A stretch of DNA of 64,000 nucleotides from Streptomyces sp. TBY4 (GCF_024213195.1 NZ_JANAVF010000006.1:1-64000), one strand, 5' to 3'. Positions 18,676-27,247 are shown, counted from the first letter of the stretch. Numbers and translations are program-made. The notes: generated from the letters alone by a model not told the origin.

Positions 18676-19437
18676 ATGTCACACAGCCCCGCGCCGATGC
18701 GCGCCACGCGGGCCGCGCTCTTCGCGGCGGTGGCCGTCGCACTGGGTGCGGTGGGGCATTCGTACATGTCCGGTACGGACCTTCCCGCATGGGGCCTTCT
18801 GTCGGCATTCGCACTGACCGGCGGCCTCGCCTGGCTCGCCGCCGGCCGCCGCCGCGGACCGTTCCCCATCACCGGCGCGCTGCTCGCCGTACAGGCGGTG
18901 CTGCACCTCGTCTTCTCCGCGTCGGCCGGGAGCGGCCATTCGGCGGGCATGGGCATGGGCATGGGTGCGGGCGCGGATACCGGCATGCACGGCACGGGCG
19001 GCACGCACTCCGCGCACTCCACGGCCTCCACGGGCGCCACGGAGTCCATGCAGGGCATGGCCGACATGCCGGGCATGGCGGGGATGGGCGACATGGCGGC
19101 CGGCCACGCCCACGACGGGCTCGGCATGATCGCCGCGCACGTCCTCGCCGGGCTGTTCTGCGCGCTCTGGCTCGCCTGGGGCGAAGCGGCGGTCTTCCGG
19201 CTCGCCACCGCCCTCGCGGCCGGGGCGCTGCTCGCCGCCCGGCCGCTCTCCCGGGTGCTCGCCCTGCTCCGGACGCGCGTACGCCTCGTACCGCCGGCGC
19301 GTGCGTTCCGGCCGGCAGGGTTCCGGCGGCCGCGCACCCTGCGCGGAGCCGTGCACGCGCACACCGCCGAGCGGCGCGGGCCGCCCGCGCGCGGACGGAT
19401 CCGCCTCACGGCCCCCGGCCGTCCTGCCCGCGCCTGA
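18676..19437 (+). CDS. Membrane protein with Met/His-rich loop, possibly copper-related
   Basis: A 253-residue protein with about five membrane segments. Between the third and fourth lies a loop (about 94-150) packed with methionine and histidine (runs such as MGMGMG, MADMPGMAGMGDM, GHAHDG). Such loops bind copper(I) in Cop/Cus-type proteins. The C-terminal tail is Arg/Pro-rich. It starts at ATG 18676, divergently from the rhomboid-like gene, and is followed after 57 bp by a PepSY-TM protein, which suggests one transcription unit. Function in copper or metal handling is inference from composition and neighbour. Confidence 0.75.
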   Translation: MSHSPAPMRATRAALFAAVAVALGAVGHSYMSGTDLPAWGLLSAFALTGGLAWLAAGRRRGPFPITGALLAVQAVLHLVFSASAGSGHSAGMGMGMGAGADTGMHGTGGTHSAHSTASTGATESMQGMADMPGMAGMGDMAAGHAHDGLGMIAAHVLAGLFCALWLAWGEAAVFRLATALAAGALLAARPLSRVLALLRTRVRLVPPARAFRPAGFRRPRTLRGAVHAHTAERRGPPARGRIRLTAPGRPARA

Positions 19438-19494
19438 CCGAACGGCGCACCTCCCCGCTCCGGGCGAGGTGGCGAGACCTGGGGCCGCTCACCC

Positions 19495-21045
19495 ATGTCT
19501 TCGCCAACACCTAGGACACCCATGTCTCTCGACGAGGTCGGGGAACTCCGCGCAGCGGACCCCGCCGCACCCGGAACCCCCGTACGCGAAACCGCCGCAC
19601 CCGAAACCCCCGCGGCCGAACACGCGCCGCCCCGCAAGCCCGGCACCTGGGCCGCCCTGCGGCCGCTGCTCCTGCGCCTGCACTTCTACGCCGGGGTGCT
19701 GATCGCCCCGCTCCTGCTGGTCGCCGCCACCACCGGGCTGCTCTACGCCGGCTCCTGGCAGGCCGAGAAGATCCTCTACGCCGACCAGCTGACCGTCGAG
19801 CGCGTCGGCGCGAGCGCGCAGCCGCTCAGCGCCCAGGTCGCCGCGGCGGCGAACGCCGCGCCCCAGGGCAAGGTGACGGCCGTCTGGCCCGCGCCGGAGG
19901 CGGACGCCACCACCCGGGTGATCATGGAGAGCCCGGGACTCGCCGAGGGCGAGACCCTCACCGTGTTCGTCGATCCGTATACGGCCGAGGTCCGCGGGCA
20001 GCTCACCACCGTCGGGGACGCGCTGCCCCTGCGGGCCTGGCTGAGCGAGTTCCACGCCAGCCTCCACCTGGGGGAGTTCGGCCGGAACTACAGCGAGCTC
20101 GCCGCGAGCTGGCTGTGGGTGGTCGCGCTCGGCGGGCTCGCGCTGTGGATCGGCCGCAAGCGGGCCCGTAAGGCCGCGCTCGTCGTGCCCGACCGCAAGG
20201 CGACCGGCCGCCGCAAGACCCTGTCCTGGCACGGCTCCGCCGGCGTCTGGATCGTGGTCGGCCTCGTCGGCCTCTCCATCACCGGCCTGACCTGGTCGCG
20301 GTACGCGGGCGAGAACATCGGGGAGCTCAAGGACAGCCTCGGCGGGGGCACCCCGGCCGTGGCCGCCAAGCTCCCCGGCGCCCCGGCCTCCGACGCCGGC
20401 GGCGGCGAGCACGCCGGGCACGGCGCGGCCGGCGGCGAGCACGAGCCCGTGCCCGCCGCCGTCGATGTCATCGGCATCGACGGAGCGGTGGCGGCGGCCC
20501 GGTCCGCCGGGATCACCGAGTCGCTTCGGATCACCCTGCCCGCCCAGGGCAAGGGGTACGTCATCAAGGAGCAGGACAAGCAGGTGCCGGTGCACCTGGA
20601 CGCGGTCTCCGTGGACCCCTCCGACGGCCGGGTCATCGACGTGCTCCGCTTCGCCGACCACCCGCTGCTCGCGCAGCTGACCCGCTTCGGCATCGACCTG
20701 CACATGGGCCTGACCTTCGGGCTCGCCAACCAGCTGGCCCTGGCCGTGCTGGCGGTCCTGGTGATGTCCATGGTCATCTGGGGCTACCGCATGTGGTGGC
20801 TGCGCCGCCCGACCAAGGAGCGCACGCTCTCCGTCGGCCGCCCCCAGCCGCGCGGGGCGTGGCGGAAGCTGCCGGTGACGCTGCTGCTGCCGCTGGCCGC
20901 GGCGACGGCCGTCGTGGGCTGGTTCGTCCCGATGCTGGGCATCAGCCTGCTGGTGTTCCTCGCGGGTGACCTGGTGCTGGGCTTCGTCGCGTCGAGGCGC
21001 CGGGCCGGGGCCGAGGCCGGGACCGAGGCCGGCGCCGAGGTCTAG
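19495..21045 (+). CDS. PepSY-associated transmembrane protein
   Basis: A 516-residue protein of the PepSY_TM family. Membrane segments lie at about 58-82, 203-219, 243-262 and 403-428, with a further pair near the C-terminus (458-495). Two extracytoplasmic PepSY-like parts lie between them (around 85-185 and 320-400). A His-rich stretch (GGGEHAGHGAAGGEHEP, about 301-317) could bind metal. Such proteins are found with iron or copper uptake and reductase systems. Two starts are possible: ATG 19495 or ATG 19522, the latter with TAGGA before it. A perfect hairpin terminator follows. Confidence 0.85.
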   Translation: MSSPTPRTPMSLDEVGELRAADPAAPGTPVRETAAPETPAAEHAPPRKPGTWAALRPLLLRLHFYAGVLIAPLLLVAATTGLLYAGSWQAEKILYADQLTVERVGASAQPLSAQVAAAANAAPQGKVTAVWPAPEADATTRVIMESPGLAEGETLTVFVDPYTAEVRGQLTTVGDALPLRAWLSEFHASLHLGEFGRNYSELAASWLWVVALGGLALWIGRKRARKAALVVPDRKATGRRKTLSWHGSAGVWIVVGLVGLSITGLTWSRYAGENIGELKDSLGGGTPAVAAKLPGAPASDAGGGEHAGHGAAGGEHEPVPAAVDVIGIDGAVAAARSAGITESLRITLPAQGKGYVIKEQDKQVPVHLDAVSVDPSDGRVIDVLRFADHPLLAQLTRFGIDLHMGLTFGLANQLALAVLAVLVMSMVIWGYRMWWLRRPTKERTLSVGRPQPRGAWRKLPVTLLLPLAAATAVVGWFVPMLGISLLVFLAGDLVLGFVASRRRAGAEAGTEAGAEV

Positions 21046-21060
21046 AACCTGGAACACCGT

Positions 21061-21102
21061 CCGTGGGCCCGGGCCTCCTCCTGGGGAGGCCCGGGCCCAC
21101 GG
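21061..21102. terminator. 18-bp perfect hairpin, bidirectional terminator
   Basis: Arms at 21061-21078 and 21085-21102 are exact reverse complements (CCGTGGGCCCGGGCCTCC and its complement) with a six-base loop. It lies between the PepSY gene (ends 21045) and the kinase gene (ends 21105), so it can serve both. Confidence 0.9.
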
Positions 21103-21104
21103 CG

Positions 21105-22940
21105 TCAGCCGGTCTTCCAGAGGGTGACTGCCGTGACGTAGTCGGGGGCAGGGCGGAAGTTCCCCTTGTTGGGCACGACCTCGGTGATGCGCAGCATCGC
21201 CAGGTTCCCGTCGCTGGTGACCGTGCACAGCACGGTGCCCTTCGTGAGCTCCTTGCCCTCGTGGAGCTGGTCCTTCGTCAGCTTGGAGGTCAGGGCGTTG
21301 GTGCCGACGGCGTCCTTGCACTCCTCCGGCGTACTGCCCGGGCTCTTGCCCGTGGCCGTCAGGAAGACCAGGCCCGCGTCGCTCCAGTCGTGGTAGGTGA
21401 GCTCCATCTCCTTGTCCTCGCCGATCCTTCCGTTCGGAACGACCTTCGGAGCGTCCAGGTCGACGTGGGTTCCGGTGCTGGAGGAGGGGGCGCGCAGGGT
21501 CAGGGGCTTGTCCTGGAAGACCACCGTGTACGCGGCCTTCGGCGGGGCGGAGGCGGAGGGGGAGGTCTTCGGCGCGGAGGAGGCGGAGGAGGCAGGGGCC
21601 GGGTCCGGTGATCCGGACACGGAAGCGGCCGGGTTCTCCTGCCGGGCGGCGGGTGCCTTCGCGTCGTCCCCGGAGCCGTCCTCGTCCAGCAGCCAGACCG
21701 TGCCGGCTCCCGCGAGGACGGCCACGACGAGGGAGGCGGCGACGAGCCCGCCACGGAACCCCTTCGGAGCCGGAGCCGGAGCCGGAGGTGCCGGCGTCGC
21801 CGCACTCGGCCGGGGCGGTCCGGCGGGCCGGGGCGGCGCGAACGCCGTGTCCGCGTCGTGCACCCCGGCGAAGGCGCCGGACACCCCGGTGCCCGCACCC
21901 GTACCGGCCGGGCCGAACCCGCCGGCGGCCGCTGCCGCTGCCGCTGCCGCGCCCGCGCCTGCTGCCGCGCCCGCGCCCGCGCCTCCGGCCCCGCCCGAGT
22001 CGAGGACCGTCGGCGCCGGCGGATTCTCCGCGGCCCGCACCCGCCGGGCGATCTCCAGCCCGAGCGGCTCCGGGAGCCAGCCGTCGAAGTCGTTCAGTGG
22101 CTGCCCGGCGAACAGTTCGCACATCGCGGCGAGTTCGTCCGTACCGATCCGCTCCGCCGGATCCGGCGTCAGGCAGCGCTCCAGCAGCGGCCGCAGCTCG
22201 GCCGGGTAGCCGTTCAGGTCCGGGGGCAGCCGGTCGGTGTTGGCGATCCGCACGCCGATGGCCGTGGCCCCGCCCTCCCCGTACGGATGCCGCCCGGTGG
22301 CGGCGACCGCCGCGATGAGCCCGACCGCGAACAGGTCGCTCGCGGTGGTGGTCTCGGCGCCCAGCGCGTGTTCGGGGGACATGTACTGCGGAGTGCCGAT
22401 GACCCCACCGGTGCGGGTGAGCTGCGTACCGTCGGCGGCCCGGGCGATCCCGAAGTCGATGACGTACGGCCCGGCCGCGCCGAGCAGCAGGTTGGCGGGC
22501 TTGAGGTCGCGGTGCACGACCCCGGCGGCGTGGATGGAGCCGAGGGCCCGCGCCGTGCAGCCGATCAGCTGGAAGACGGCGGCCAGTGGCAGCGGTCCGT
22601 AGGCACTGAGGGCGTCGTGCAGCGACAGCCCCGGTACGAACTCGGAGGCCAGCCAGGGGAGGGGGCCCGTGGTGTCGTGGTCGAGGACCGGTACGAGGTG
22701 GTAGCCCTGCACCCGGCGCGCGGCCCGCACCTCCTGCTCGAACCGGCCGCGGAAGTCCGGGTCCTGCCCGAACTCCCGGCGGATCAGCTTGAGCGCGACC
22801 GGCTGCCCGCCGCGCGTGTGCGAGAGGTAGACGGTGCCCATGCCGCCCTCGCCGATCCGGGCGATCAGCCGGTAGCCGGCGGTCTCGCGGGGGTCATGGG
22901 GCTCAAGTGGGGCAAGTACGCTGCCGGTTCCGATGATCAC
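21105..22940 (-). CDS. Membrane-anchored Ser/Thr protein kinase (PknB type)
   Basis: A 611-residue receptor-like kinase. The kinase domain (about 22-285) has the glycine loop GEGGMGTVY, the ATP lysine K51 (VALK), catalytic HRDLKPAN (143-150) and DFG (162-164), and the activation-segment end GTPQYMSPE, so it looks active. A long Ala/Gly/Pro linker with a nine-Ala run follows. One membrane helix (about 398-418) and an extracellular domain of about 190 residues follow it. The outer domain is not made of PASTA repeats, so its ligand is probably not muropeptide. The gene stands alone, with a terminator at its 3' side. Confidence 0.93.
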   Translation of the reverse strand: MIIGTGSVLAPLEPHDPRETAGYRLIARIGEGGMGTVYLSHTRGGQPVALKLIRREFGQDPDFRGRFEQEVRAARRVQGYHLVPVLDHDTTGPLPWLASEFVPGLSLHDALSAYGPLPLAAVFQLIGCTARALGSIHAAGVVHRDLKPANLLLGAAGPYVIDFGIARAADGTQLTRTGGVIGTPQYMSPEHALGAETTTASDLFAVGLIAAVAATGRHPYGEGGATAIGVRIANTDRLPPDLNGYPAELRPLLERCLTPDPAERIGTDELAAMCELFAGQPLNDFDGWLPEPLGLEIARRVRAAENPPAPTVLDSGGAGGAGAGAAAGAGAAAAAAAAAGGFGPAGTGAGTGVSGAFAGVHDADTAFAPPRPAGPPRPSAATPAPPAPAPAPKGFRGGLVAASLVVAVLAGAGTVWLLDEDGSGDDAKAPAARQENPAASVSGSPDPAPASSASSAPKTSPSASAPPKAAYTVVFQDKPLTLRAPSSSTGTHVDLDAPKVVPNGRIGEDKEMELTYHDWSDAGLVFLTATGKSPGSTPEECKDAVGTNALTSKLTKDQLHEGKELTKGTVLCTVTSDGNLAMLRITEVVPNKGNFRPAPDYVTAVTLWKTG

Positions 22941-23072
22941 GAAGGAAAAGCCTACGGCAGGGGCCGGGCCTGATCAGCGCGGATGTTCGAATAACTCCCC
23001 TTTGTCGCGGCTGCGTTGGCCGGCCCGTACTCCCCCTCGTCAGTACGGGCCGGCCGCCCCGCTCCGGTCCGC

Positions 23073-23666
23073 TCAGGGGGCGTACTTGTACCCGACCCGG
23101 CGCACGGTCTGGATCGCACCGCGGTGGGCGGCGCCCAGCTTGCGGCGCAGCCGCGCGACGTGGACGTCGACCGTGCGGCCGTCGCCGACGTGGCCGTAGC
23201 CCCAGACGGTGGTCACCAGCTGGTCGCGGCTGTGCACCCGGTGCGGGTGCGCGACCAGGTGGGCCAGCAGCTCGAACTCCAGGTACGTCAGGTCCAGGAC
23301 CTCGCCGTCCACCTCGGCGGTGCGCTGCGCGGGGTCGATGCGGACCAGCGCGTCGCCGGCCGGTGCGGCCGCGGCGGGGGCCGGGGCGGCGGGAACGGAC
23401 TGCGGGGAGAAGGCGATCGGCGGCTGCTGGTCGGCCGGTACGAGCACCAGGTAGCCGACCATCGGCGGCTGGCCGGGGAGGCTGGGCAGGGTGTGCTGGG
23501 GAGCGGGCAGCCAGGTGGCGCCGGGCGGGAGGAAGTCCACGACGCGGGCCACCTCGTCGCGGTCCACGGCCCGCAGGCGGTGGCGCGGACTGGGCGGGAA
23601 GCTCGGGTAGGTCAGGGGAGAGGTCGCAGCGGAGGCGGCAGAAGCGAAGGAACGGGTGTTCGCCAT
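23073..23666 (-). CDS. glnRII: Winged-helix regulator, GlnRII-like
   Basis: A 197-residue DNA-binding protein. The C-terminal 95 residues are a complete OmpR/PhoB-type winged helix (LTYLEFELLAHLVAHPHRVH, then VWGYGHVGDGRTVDVHVARLR and the closing VRRVGYKY). The N-terminal 100 residues are Pro/Ala-rich and show no receiver domain and no phospho-acceptor Asp. Its position, three genes from glnII on the same strand with two tiny genes between, matches the S. coelicolor gene for GlnRII, a second regulator of nitrogen genes beside GlnR. The symbol rests on this context and the wing sequence, not on a search. Confidence 0.75.
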   Translation of the reverse strand: MANTRSFASAASAATSPLTYPSFPPSPRHRLRAVDRDEVARVVDFLPPGATWLPAPQHTLPSLPGQPPMVGYLVLVPADQQPPIAFSPQSVPAAPAPAAAAPAGDALVRIDPAQRTAEVDGEVLDLTYLEFELLAHLVAHPHRVHSRDQLVTTVWGYGHVGDGRTVDVHVARLRRKLGAAHRGAIQTVRRVGYKYAP

Positions 23667-23782
23667 GAGTGGTCAGCTCTTTCACGCGGAGTGGTCGGCA
23701 GGAGACGTGCGGAAGTGGCTCGTCTTGTGTCGTACCGCGCAGACCGAAGGCCTGGGGGAGGTCGGTTGAGGTCCCGGAGGCT

Positions 23783-23902
23783 TTAGAGGGCCGGCGCGTT
23801 CTTCGCGCGGCAACACACCCGGTCGAAATCGTGATCCTGACGGGAAGGCCAGAACGGCTCGAGGTCGCTGCGACCGGTCGAGGGGTGCGAGTAGCTGGCC
23901 AT
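23783..23902 (-). CDS. 39-residue microprotein with a Cys-Cys motif
   Basis: A short ORF from ATG 23902 to a TAA stop. The product is rich in aromatic and charged residues: FWPSRQDHDFDRVCCRAKN spans residues 17-35, ending NAPAL. The composition is that of a real protein rather than a GC-driven shadow, the TAA stop is rare in this genome, and the position agrees with a small gene expected between glnRII and glnII. The ribosome site is weak (GAATGGGG just before the ATG). No function can be given; two adjacent cysteines could bind metal or respond to oxidation. Confidence 0.55.
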   Translation of the reverse strand: MASYSHPSTGRSDLEPFWPSRQDHDFDRVCCRAKNAPAL

Positions 23903-24102
23903 GGCCCCATTCAAGCAGACGCGGGGCCGTCCGGGCACACCCCGTCTCACCTGATGGAGCGGAATCCCATATTCCGCGAACGCACTATGAACGGCCCGTC
24001 ACAATCCCGACAAACCATCACCCGCCCAGTGGCCTGCGCCGCTCGGCTTCCGTCACGCGTATCGCATGTCGGGCGGAAACGTCCCAGCCCCACCGAAGCT
24101 TT

Positions 24103-24252
24103 CTACCCCGGTAGGTCGAGCCGCTCCCAGCGGAAGCCGCGGTCCCAGTCCTCTTCCCGGCGGGCCCAGAGCATCATCAGCTCCACGACCTCGTCCGCGA
24201 CGCCGACGTGCGTCTGGAAGTGCAGCTTGGGGGAGCCCGCCCGGTGTTCCAC
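24103..24252 (-). CDS. 49-residue hypothetical protein downstream of glnII
   Basis: A short ORF with GTG start at 24252, well placed after GGAGAGGG (24263-24270). The product (VEHRAGSPKLHFQTHVGV at the start, then VVELMMLWARREEDWD and RWERLDLPG at the end) has the composition of an amphipathic, partly helical protein. It begins 40 bp after the glnII terminator hairpin, so it needs its own promoter or read-through. The family is unknown. It could also be the 3' part of a decayed gene. Confidence 0.45.
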   Translation of the reverse strand: MEHRAGSPKLHFQTHVGVADEVVELMMLWARREEDWDRGFRWERLDLPG

Positions 24253-24291
24253 CTGGTAGTCGCCCTCTCCGGTGGCGGTCCCCGGGACGGG

Positions 24292-24330
24292 CCGAAGCCC
24301 GCCTGGCCACGGGGGCTCGGCGGGCTTCGG
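24292..24330 (-). terminator. glnII terminator
   Basis: A 12-bp perfect stem, CCGAAGCCCGCC (24292-24303) against GGCGGGCTTCGG (24319-24330), starts 25 bp after the glnII stop codon. Confidence 0.85.
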
Positions 24331-24354
24331 GTGTTCAGGGGAGAGGGGCCGGGG

Positions 24355-25374
24355 TCAGACCAGGCCGTCCTTCTCCAGGGCCGTGCAGCAGGTGTCCGTG
24401 ATGAGGCGGGTCACCACGTACGGGTCCACGTTCGCGTTCGGGCGGCGGTCCTCGATGTAGCCCTTGCCGTCCTTCTCGACCTGCCACGGGATGCGGACGG
24501 AGGCGCCGCGGTCCGAGACGCCGTAGCTGTACTCGTTCCACGGGGCGGTCTCGTGCAGGCCCGTCAGACGCTCGTCGATGCCCGCGCCGTAGTTCTTGAC
24601 GTGGTCCAGCGGCTTGCTGCCCTCGCCCAGCGACTCCGCCGCGCAGATGATCGCGCGGTAGTCCTCGCGCATCGCCTTCGTGGAGAAGTTGGTGTGCGCG
24701 CCCGCGCCGTTCCAGTCACCCTTGACCGGCTTCGGGTTCAGCGTCGCGGAGACGTTGAAGTCCTCGGCGGTGCGGTACAGCAGCCAGCGCGCGATCCACA
24801 GCTGGTCGGAGACCTCCAGCGGGCCGACGGGGCCGACCTGGAACTCCCACTGGCCGGGCATGACCTCGGCGTTGATGCCGGAGATGGCGAGGCCCGCCGC
24901 GAGGCAGTGGTCCAGGTGCTTCTCGACGATGTCGCGGCCGAAGATCTCGTCCGAGCCGACGCCGCAGTAGTAGCCGCCCTGCGCGGCCGGGAAGCCGTTG
25001 ACCGGGAAGCCGAGCGGGCGGGTGCCGTCGAAGAAGGTGTACTCCTGCTCGATGCCGTAGATCGGCGCCTGCGCGGCGAACTTCTCGGCGATCGGACGCA
25101 GCAGCGCGCGGGTGTTCGACTCGTGCGGGGTCATGTCGATGTTCAGGACCTCGCACAGGACGAGGACGTTGTCGCCGCCGCGGATCGGGTCCGGGCAGGA
25201 GAAGACCGGCTGCAGCACGCGGTCGGAGGCGTGGCCCTCGGCCTGGTTGGTGCTCGATCCGTCGAAGCCCCAGATCGGCAGCGCGTCGCCGTCCGCCAGG
25301 ATCTTGGTCTTGGAACGCAGCTTCGCCGTCGGCTCGGTTCCGTCGATCCAGATGTACTCAGCCTTGTAGCTCAC
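24355..25374 (-). CDS. glnII: Glutamine synthetase II (eukaryote-like)
   Basis: Makes glutamine from glutamate, ammonia and ATP. At 339 residues it has the length of the type II (eukaryotic-like) enzyme, not the 470 of type I. Typical motifs are IWGFDGSST (glutamate/ATP site), EQEYTF, GQWEFQVGP, KGDWNGAGAHTNFST and the C-terminal RRPNANVDPY. There is no adenylylation tyrosine region, as expected. The start was put at GTG 25374 (VSYKAEYIWIDG) because AAGGATGGGG lies just before it and this matches the known N-terminus of GSII; ATG 25383 has no room for a ribosome site. Expression should be under GlnR through the box at 25522-25559. Confidence 0.97.
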   Translation of the reverse strand: MSYKAEYIWIDGTEPTAKLRSKTKILADGDALPIWGFDGSSTNQAEGHASDRVLQPVFSCPDPIRGGDNVLVLCEVLNIDMTPHESNTRALLRPIAEKFAAQAPIYGIEQEYTFFDGTRPLGFPVNGFPAAQGGYYCGVGSDEIFGRDIVEKHLDHCLAAGLAISGINAEVMPGQWEFQVGPVGPLEVSDQLWIARWLLYRTAEDFNVSATLNPKPVKGDWNGAGAHTNFSTKAMREDYRAIICAAESLGEGSKPLDHVKNYGAGIDERLTGLHETAPWNEYSYGVSDRGASVRIPWQVEKDGKGYIEDRRPNANVDPYVVTRLITDTCCTALEKDGLV

Positions 25375-25521
25375 GGGCCCCATCCTTCGGTGCGTCGCTC
25401 CGGCGCAGACCCTGCGGGTGCTGCGCTGCGTCCTGCGGATCGCGTACGGCGGTTCACGTCCCTGTGGCTCGCGTACTGCGACATTCGTTCTGCGGTGTAG
25501 ACCGCAGAGTGCCCGCTCGCG

Positions 25522-25559
25522 ATTTCTCTTCCGTTGCCCGTGTGTGAACCCCGTGTTAC
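25522..25559 (-). promoter_or_regulatory. GlnR box of glnII (four half sites)
   Basis: Read on the minus strand, four pentamers GTAAC, TTCAC, GCAAC and GAAAT stand exactly six bases apart (25555-25559, 25544-25548, 25533-25537, 25522-25526). This is the a-b-a-b arrangement of gTnAC and GaAAC half sites bound by GlnR. It is about 150 bp before the glnII start. The divergent oxidoreductase gene begins 78 bp on the other side and might also respond. Confidence 0.85.
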
Positions 25560-25636
25560 CGAGGTTTACGCCGCAGGTGGGCGCGGTCGAGAGGGTTGGG
25601 GTCGGGAGGCCCGTCCGGGTGGGGCAGACTGGGCAC

Positions 25637-26584
25637 GTGAGCATTTCGTACGATTTGACGTCCGCCGGAGATGCCGCCGCCGAGGCCGCTTCCGGGCCCC
25701 GCCCCCGGGTCGGGCTGCTGGGCACCGGCCCCTGGGCCCGCCGCACGCACGCCCCCGCCCTCGCCGCGCATCCCGGTTCCGAGTTCGCCGGAATCTGGGG
25801 CCGGCGCCCCGAAGCCGCCGCCGAACTGGCGCGCGAGTACGGGGTGAAGGTGTACGAAGACCCCGACGCGCTGTTCGCCGACTGCGACGCCGTGGCCTTC
25901 GCCCTCCCGCCCGACGTACAGGCCCCGCTCGCCGTGCGCGCGGCCGCCGCCGGCTGCCATCTGCTGCTCGACAAGCCCGTCGCCACGACCCCGGCCGACG
26001 CCCGCGCGGTCGCCGCCGCCGTCGCCGAGCACCGGGTCGCCTCCGTCGTCTTCCTCACCCTGCGCTTCGCCGAGCCGACCGCCGGCTGGGTCGAGGAGCA
26101 GGCGGAGCGCACGGGCTGGTTCACCGCCGCCGCGCACTGGCTCGGCGCGGTCTTCCCGCCCGACGGCGAGCCCAGCGCCTACGCCGACTCGCCCTGGCGC
26201 AAGGCCAAGGGCGGGCTGTGGGACGTGGGCCCGCACGCCCTGTCCGTACTCATCCCGGTCCTCGGCGACGTCACCGGGGTCAGCGCCACCCGCGGCCCCG
26301 CCGACGTGGTCCAGCTGGCCCTGCGCCACACCTCCGGCGCGGCCAGCACCGCCGTGCTCAGCCTCAGCTCCCCGCGCGCGGCCGCCGGAGTGGGCCTGGA
26401 GCTGCGCGGCACCGCCGGCGTCTTCGGCCTGCCGGAGTGGGGCAACGTCCCGGGCGCCTACGGGCGCGCCCTGGACGCCCTCCTCGCCTCGGCCCGCACC
26501 GGGGTGCCGGACGTACGGGACGCGGAGTTCGGCGCCCGCCTGACGGAGATCCTCGCGGAGGCCGAGGAGCAGCTGCCGGAGTGA
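25637..26584 (+). CDS. Gfo/Idh/MocA-family oxidoreductase
   Basis: A 315-residue NAD(P)-dependent dehydrogenase. The Rossmann motif GLLGTGPWARRTHAPAL lies at about residues 24-40. The Gfo/Idh signature LLLDKPVATTPADA (about 113-126) contains the catalytic-site lysine of the EKP-type motif (here DKP). The GTG at 25637 was chosen as the first start giving a normal lead into the Rossmann fold. The substrate (sugar or inositol-like) is unknown. It is divergent from glnII and shares its regulatory gap. Confidence 0.88.
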   Translation: MSISYDLTSAGDAAAEAASGPRPRVGLLGTGPWARRTHAPALAAHPGSEFAGIWGRRPEAAAELAREYGVKVYEDPDALFADCDAVAFALPPDVQAPLAVRAAAAGCHLLLDKPVATTPADARAVAAAVAEHRVASVVFLTLRFAEPTAGWVEEQAERTGWFTAAAHWLGAVFPPDGEPSAYADSPWRKAKGGLWDVGPHALSVLIPVLGDVTGVSATRGPADVVQLALRHTSGAASTAVLSLSSPRAAAGVGLELRGTAGVFGLPEWGNVPGAYGRALDALLASARTGVPDVRDAEFGARLTEILAEAEEQLPE

Positions 26585-26602
26585 GGCCCGGGGGCCGGGG
26601 CC

Positions 26603-26630
26603 GGGGCCGGCGTCGGGCAGCGCCGGCCCC
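26603..26630. terminator. Hairpin between convergent genes
   Basis: GGGGCCGGCG (26603-26612) and CGCCGGCCCC (26621-26630) form a 10-bp GC stem with an eight-base loop between the genes ending at 26584 and 26633. Confidence 0.7.
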
Positions 26631-26632
26631 CG

Positions 26633-27247
26633 CTACTTGATGACCGCGTTCGCCACGATGATGGCCAGCCCGATGGTGGCGTCGGCGACGCCGATGAGCA
26701 GGGCCGAGCCGAGCTTGTAGCCGACCCGGAGGGCCACGAAGGCGCCCCAGGCGAACAGCAGCGCCGTGTTCACGCCGAGCCCGATCGCCGTGACCCCGTG
26801 CGAGTCCCAGTCGGCGAGTCCGGCGACGAGCAGGAGCAGGACCGTGGGCAGGGTGGCCGCGATCATGGGCCACTCGTTCCACAGCGCCCGCCCGAGGATC
26901 CGCCACCGGTGTCCGGCGGAGCCGGGCTGATGGGTGCTCATGTGGTGCGCGTACCCGTGCGCGAGCCCGGCCGTGGCGGCGGTGACGAGCACCCAGCTGG
27001 CGTCGTAGAACGGGGTGTACTCCCCGCCCTTCTGGTCGAGCGCGGCGAGCAGCCCGGACGCGAGGACGGTGCCGTACACCCCGCCGAACATCCAGTCGGC
27101 GCCGCGCCGGGGCGGGGGGAGCCGGGGGAGCGGAGGCGCCGGGAGGTCCGGCGATGCCGGCGGTGCCGCCGGCGGGGCTGCCGACGGCACGGGCGGCGCG
27201 GGCGGCTCGCCGGGCGTGGTGGGCCACGGATGCTGCTGCTCGTTCAC
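26633..27247 (-). CDS. Multipass membrane protein of unknown function
   Basis: A 204-residue protein. A cytoplasmic Pro/Ala-rich N-terminus (residues 1-50) is followed by five hydrophobic segments; loops carry GYAHHMSTHQPG and the last segments read LLIGVADATIGLAIIVANAVI. The start at GTG 27247 follows AAAGGA. There is no recognisable enzymatic motif. It resembles small Streptomyces integral membrane proteins with proline-rich heads. Confidence 0.75.
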   Translation of the reverse strand: MNEQQHPWPTTPGEPPAPPVPSAAPPAAPPASPDLPAPPLPRLPPPRRGADWMFGGVYGTVLASGLLAALDQKGGEYTPFYDASWVLVTAATAGLAHGYAHHMSTHQPGSAGHRWRILGRALWNEWPMIAATLPTVLLLLVAGLADWDSHGVTAIGLGVNTALLFAWGAFVALRVGYKLGSALLIGVADATIGLAIIVANAVIK

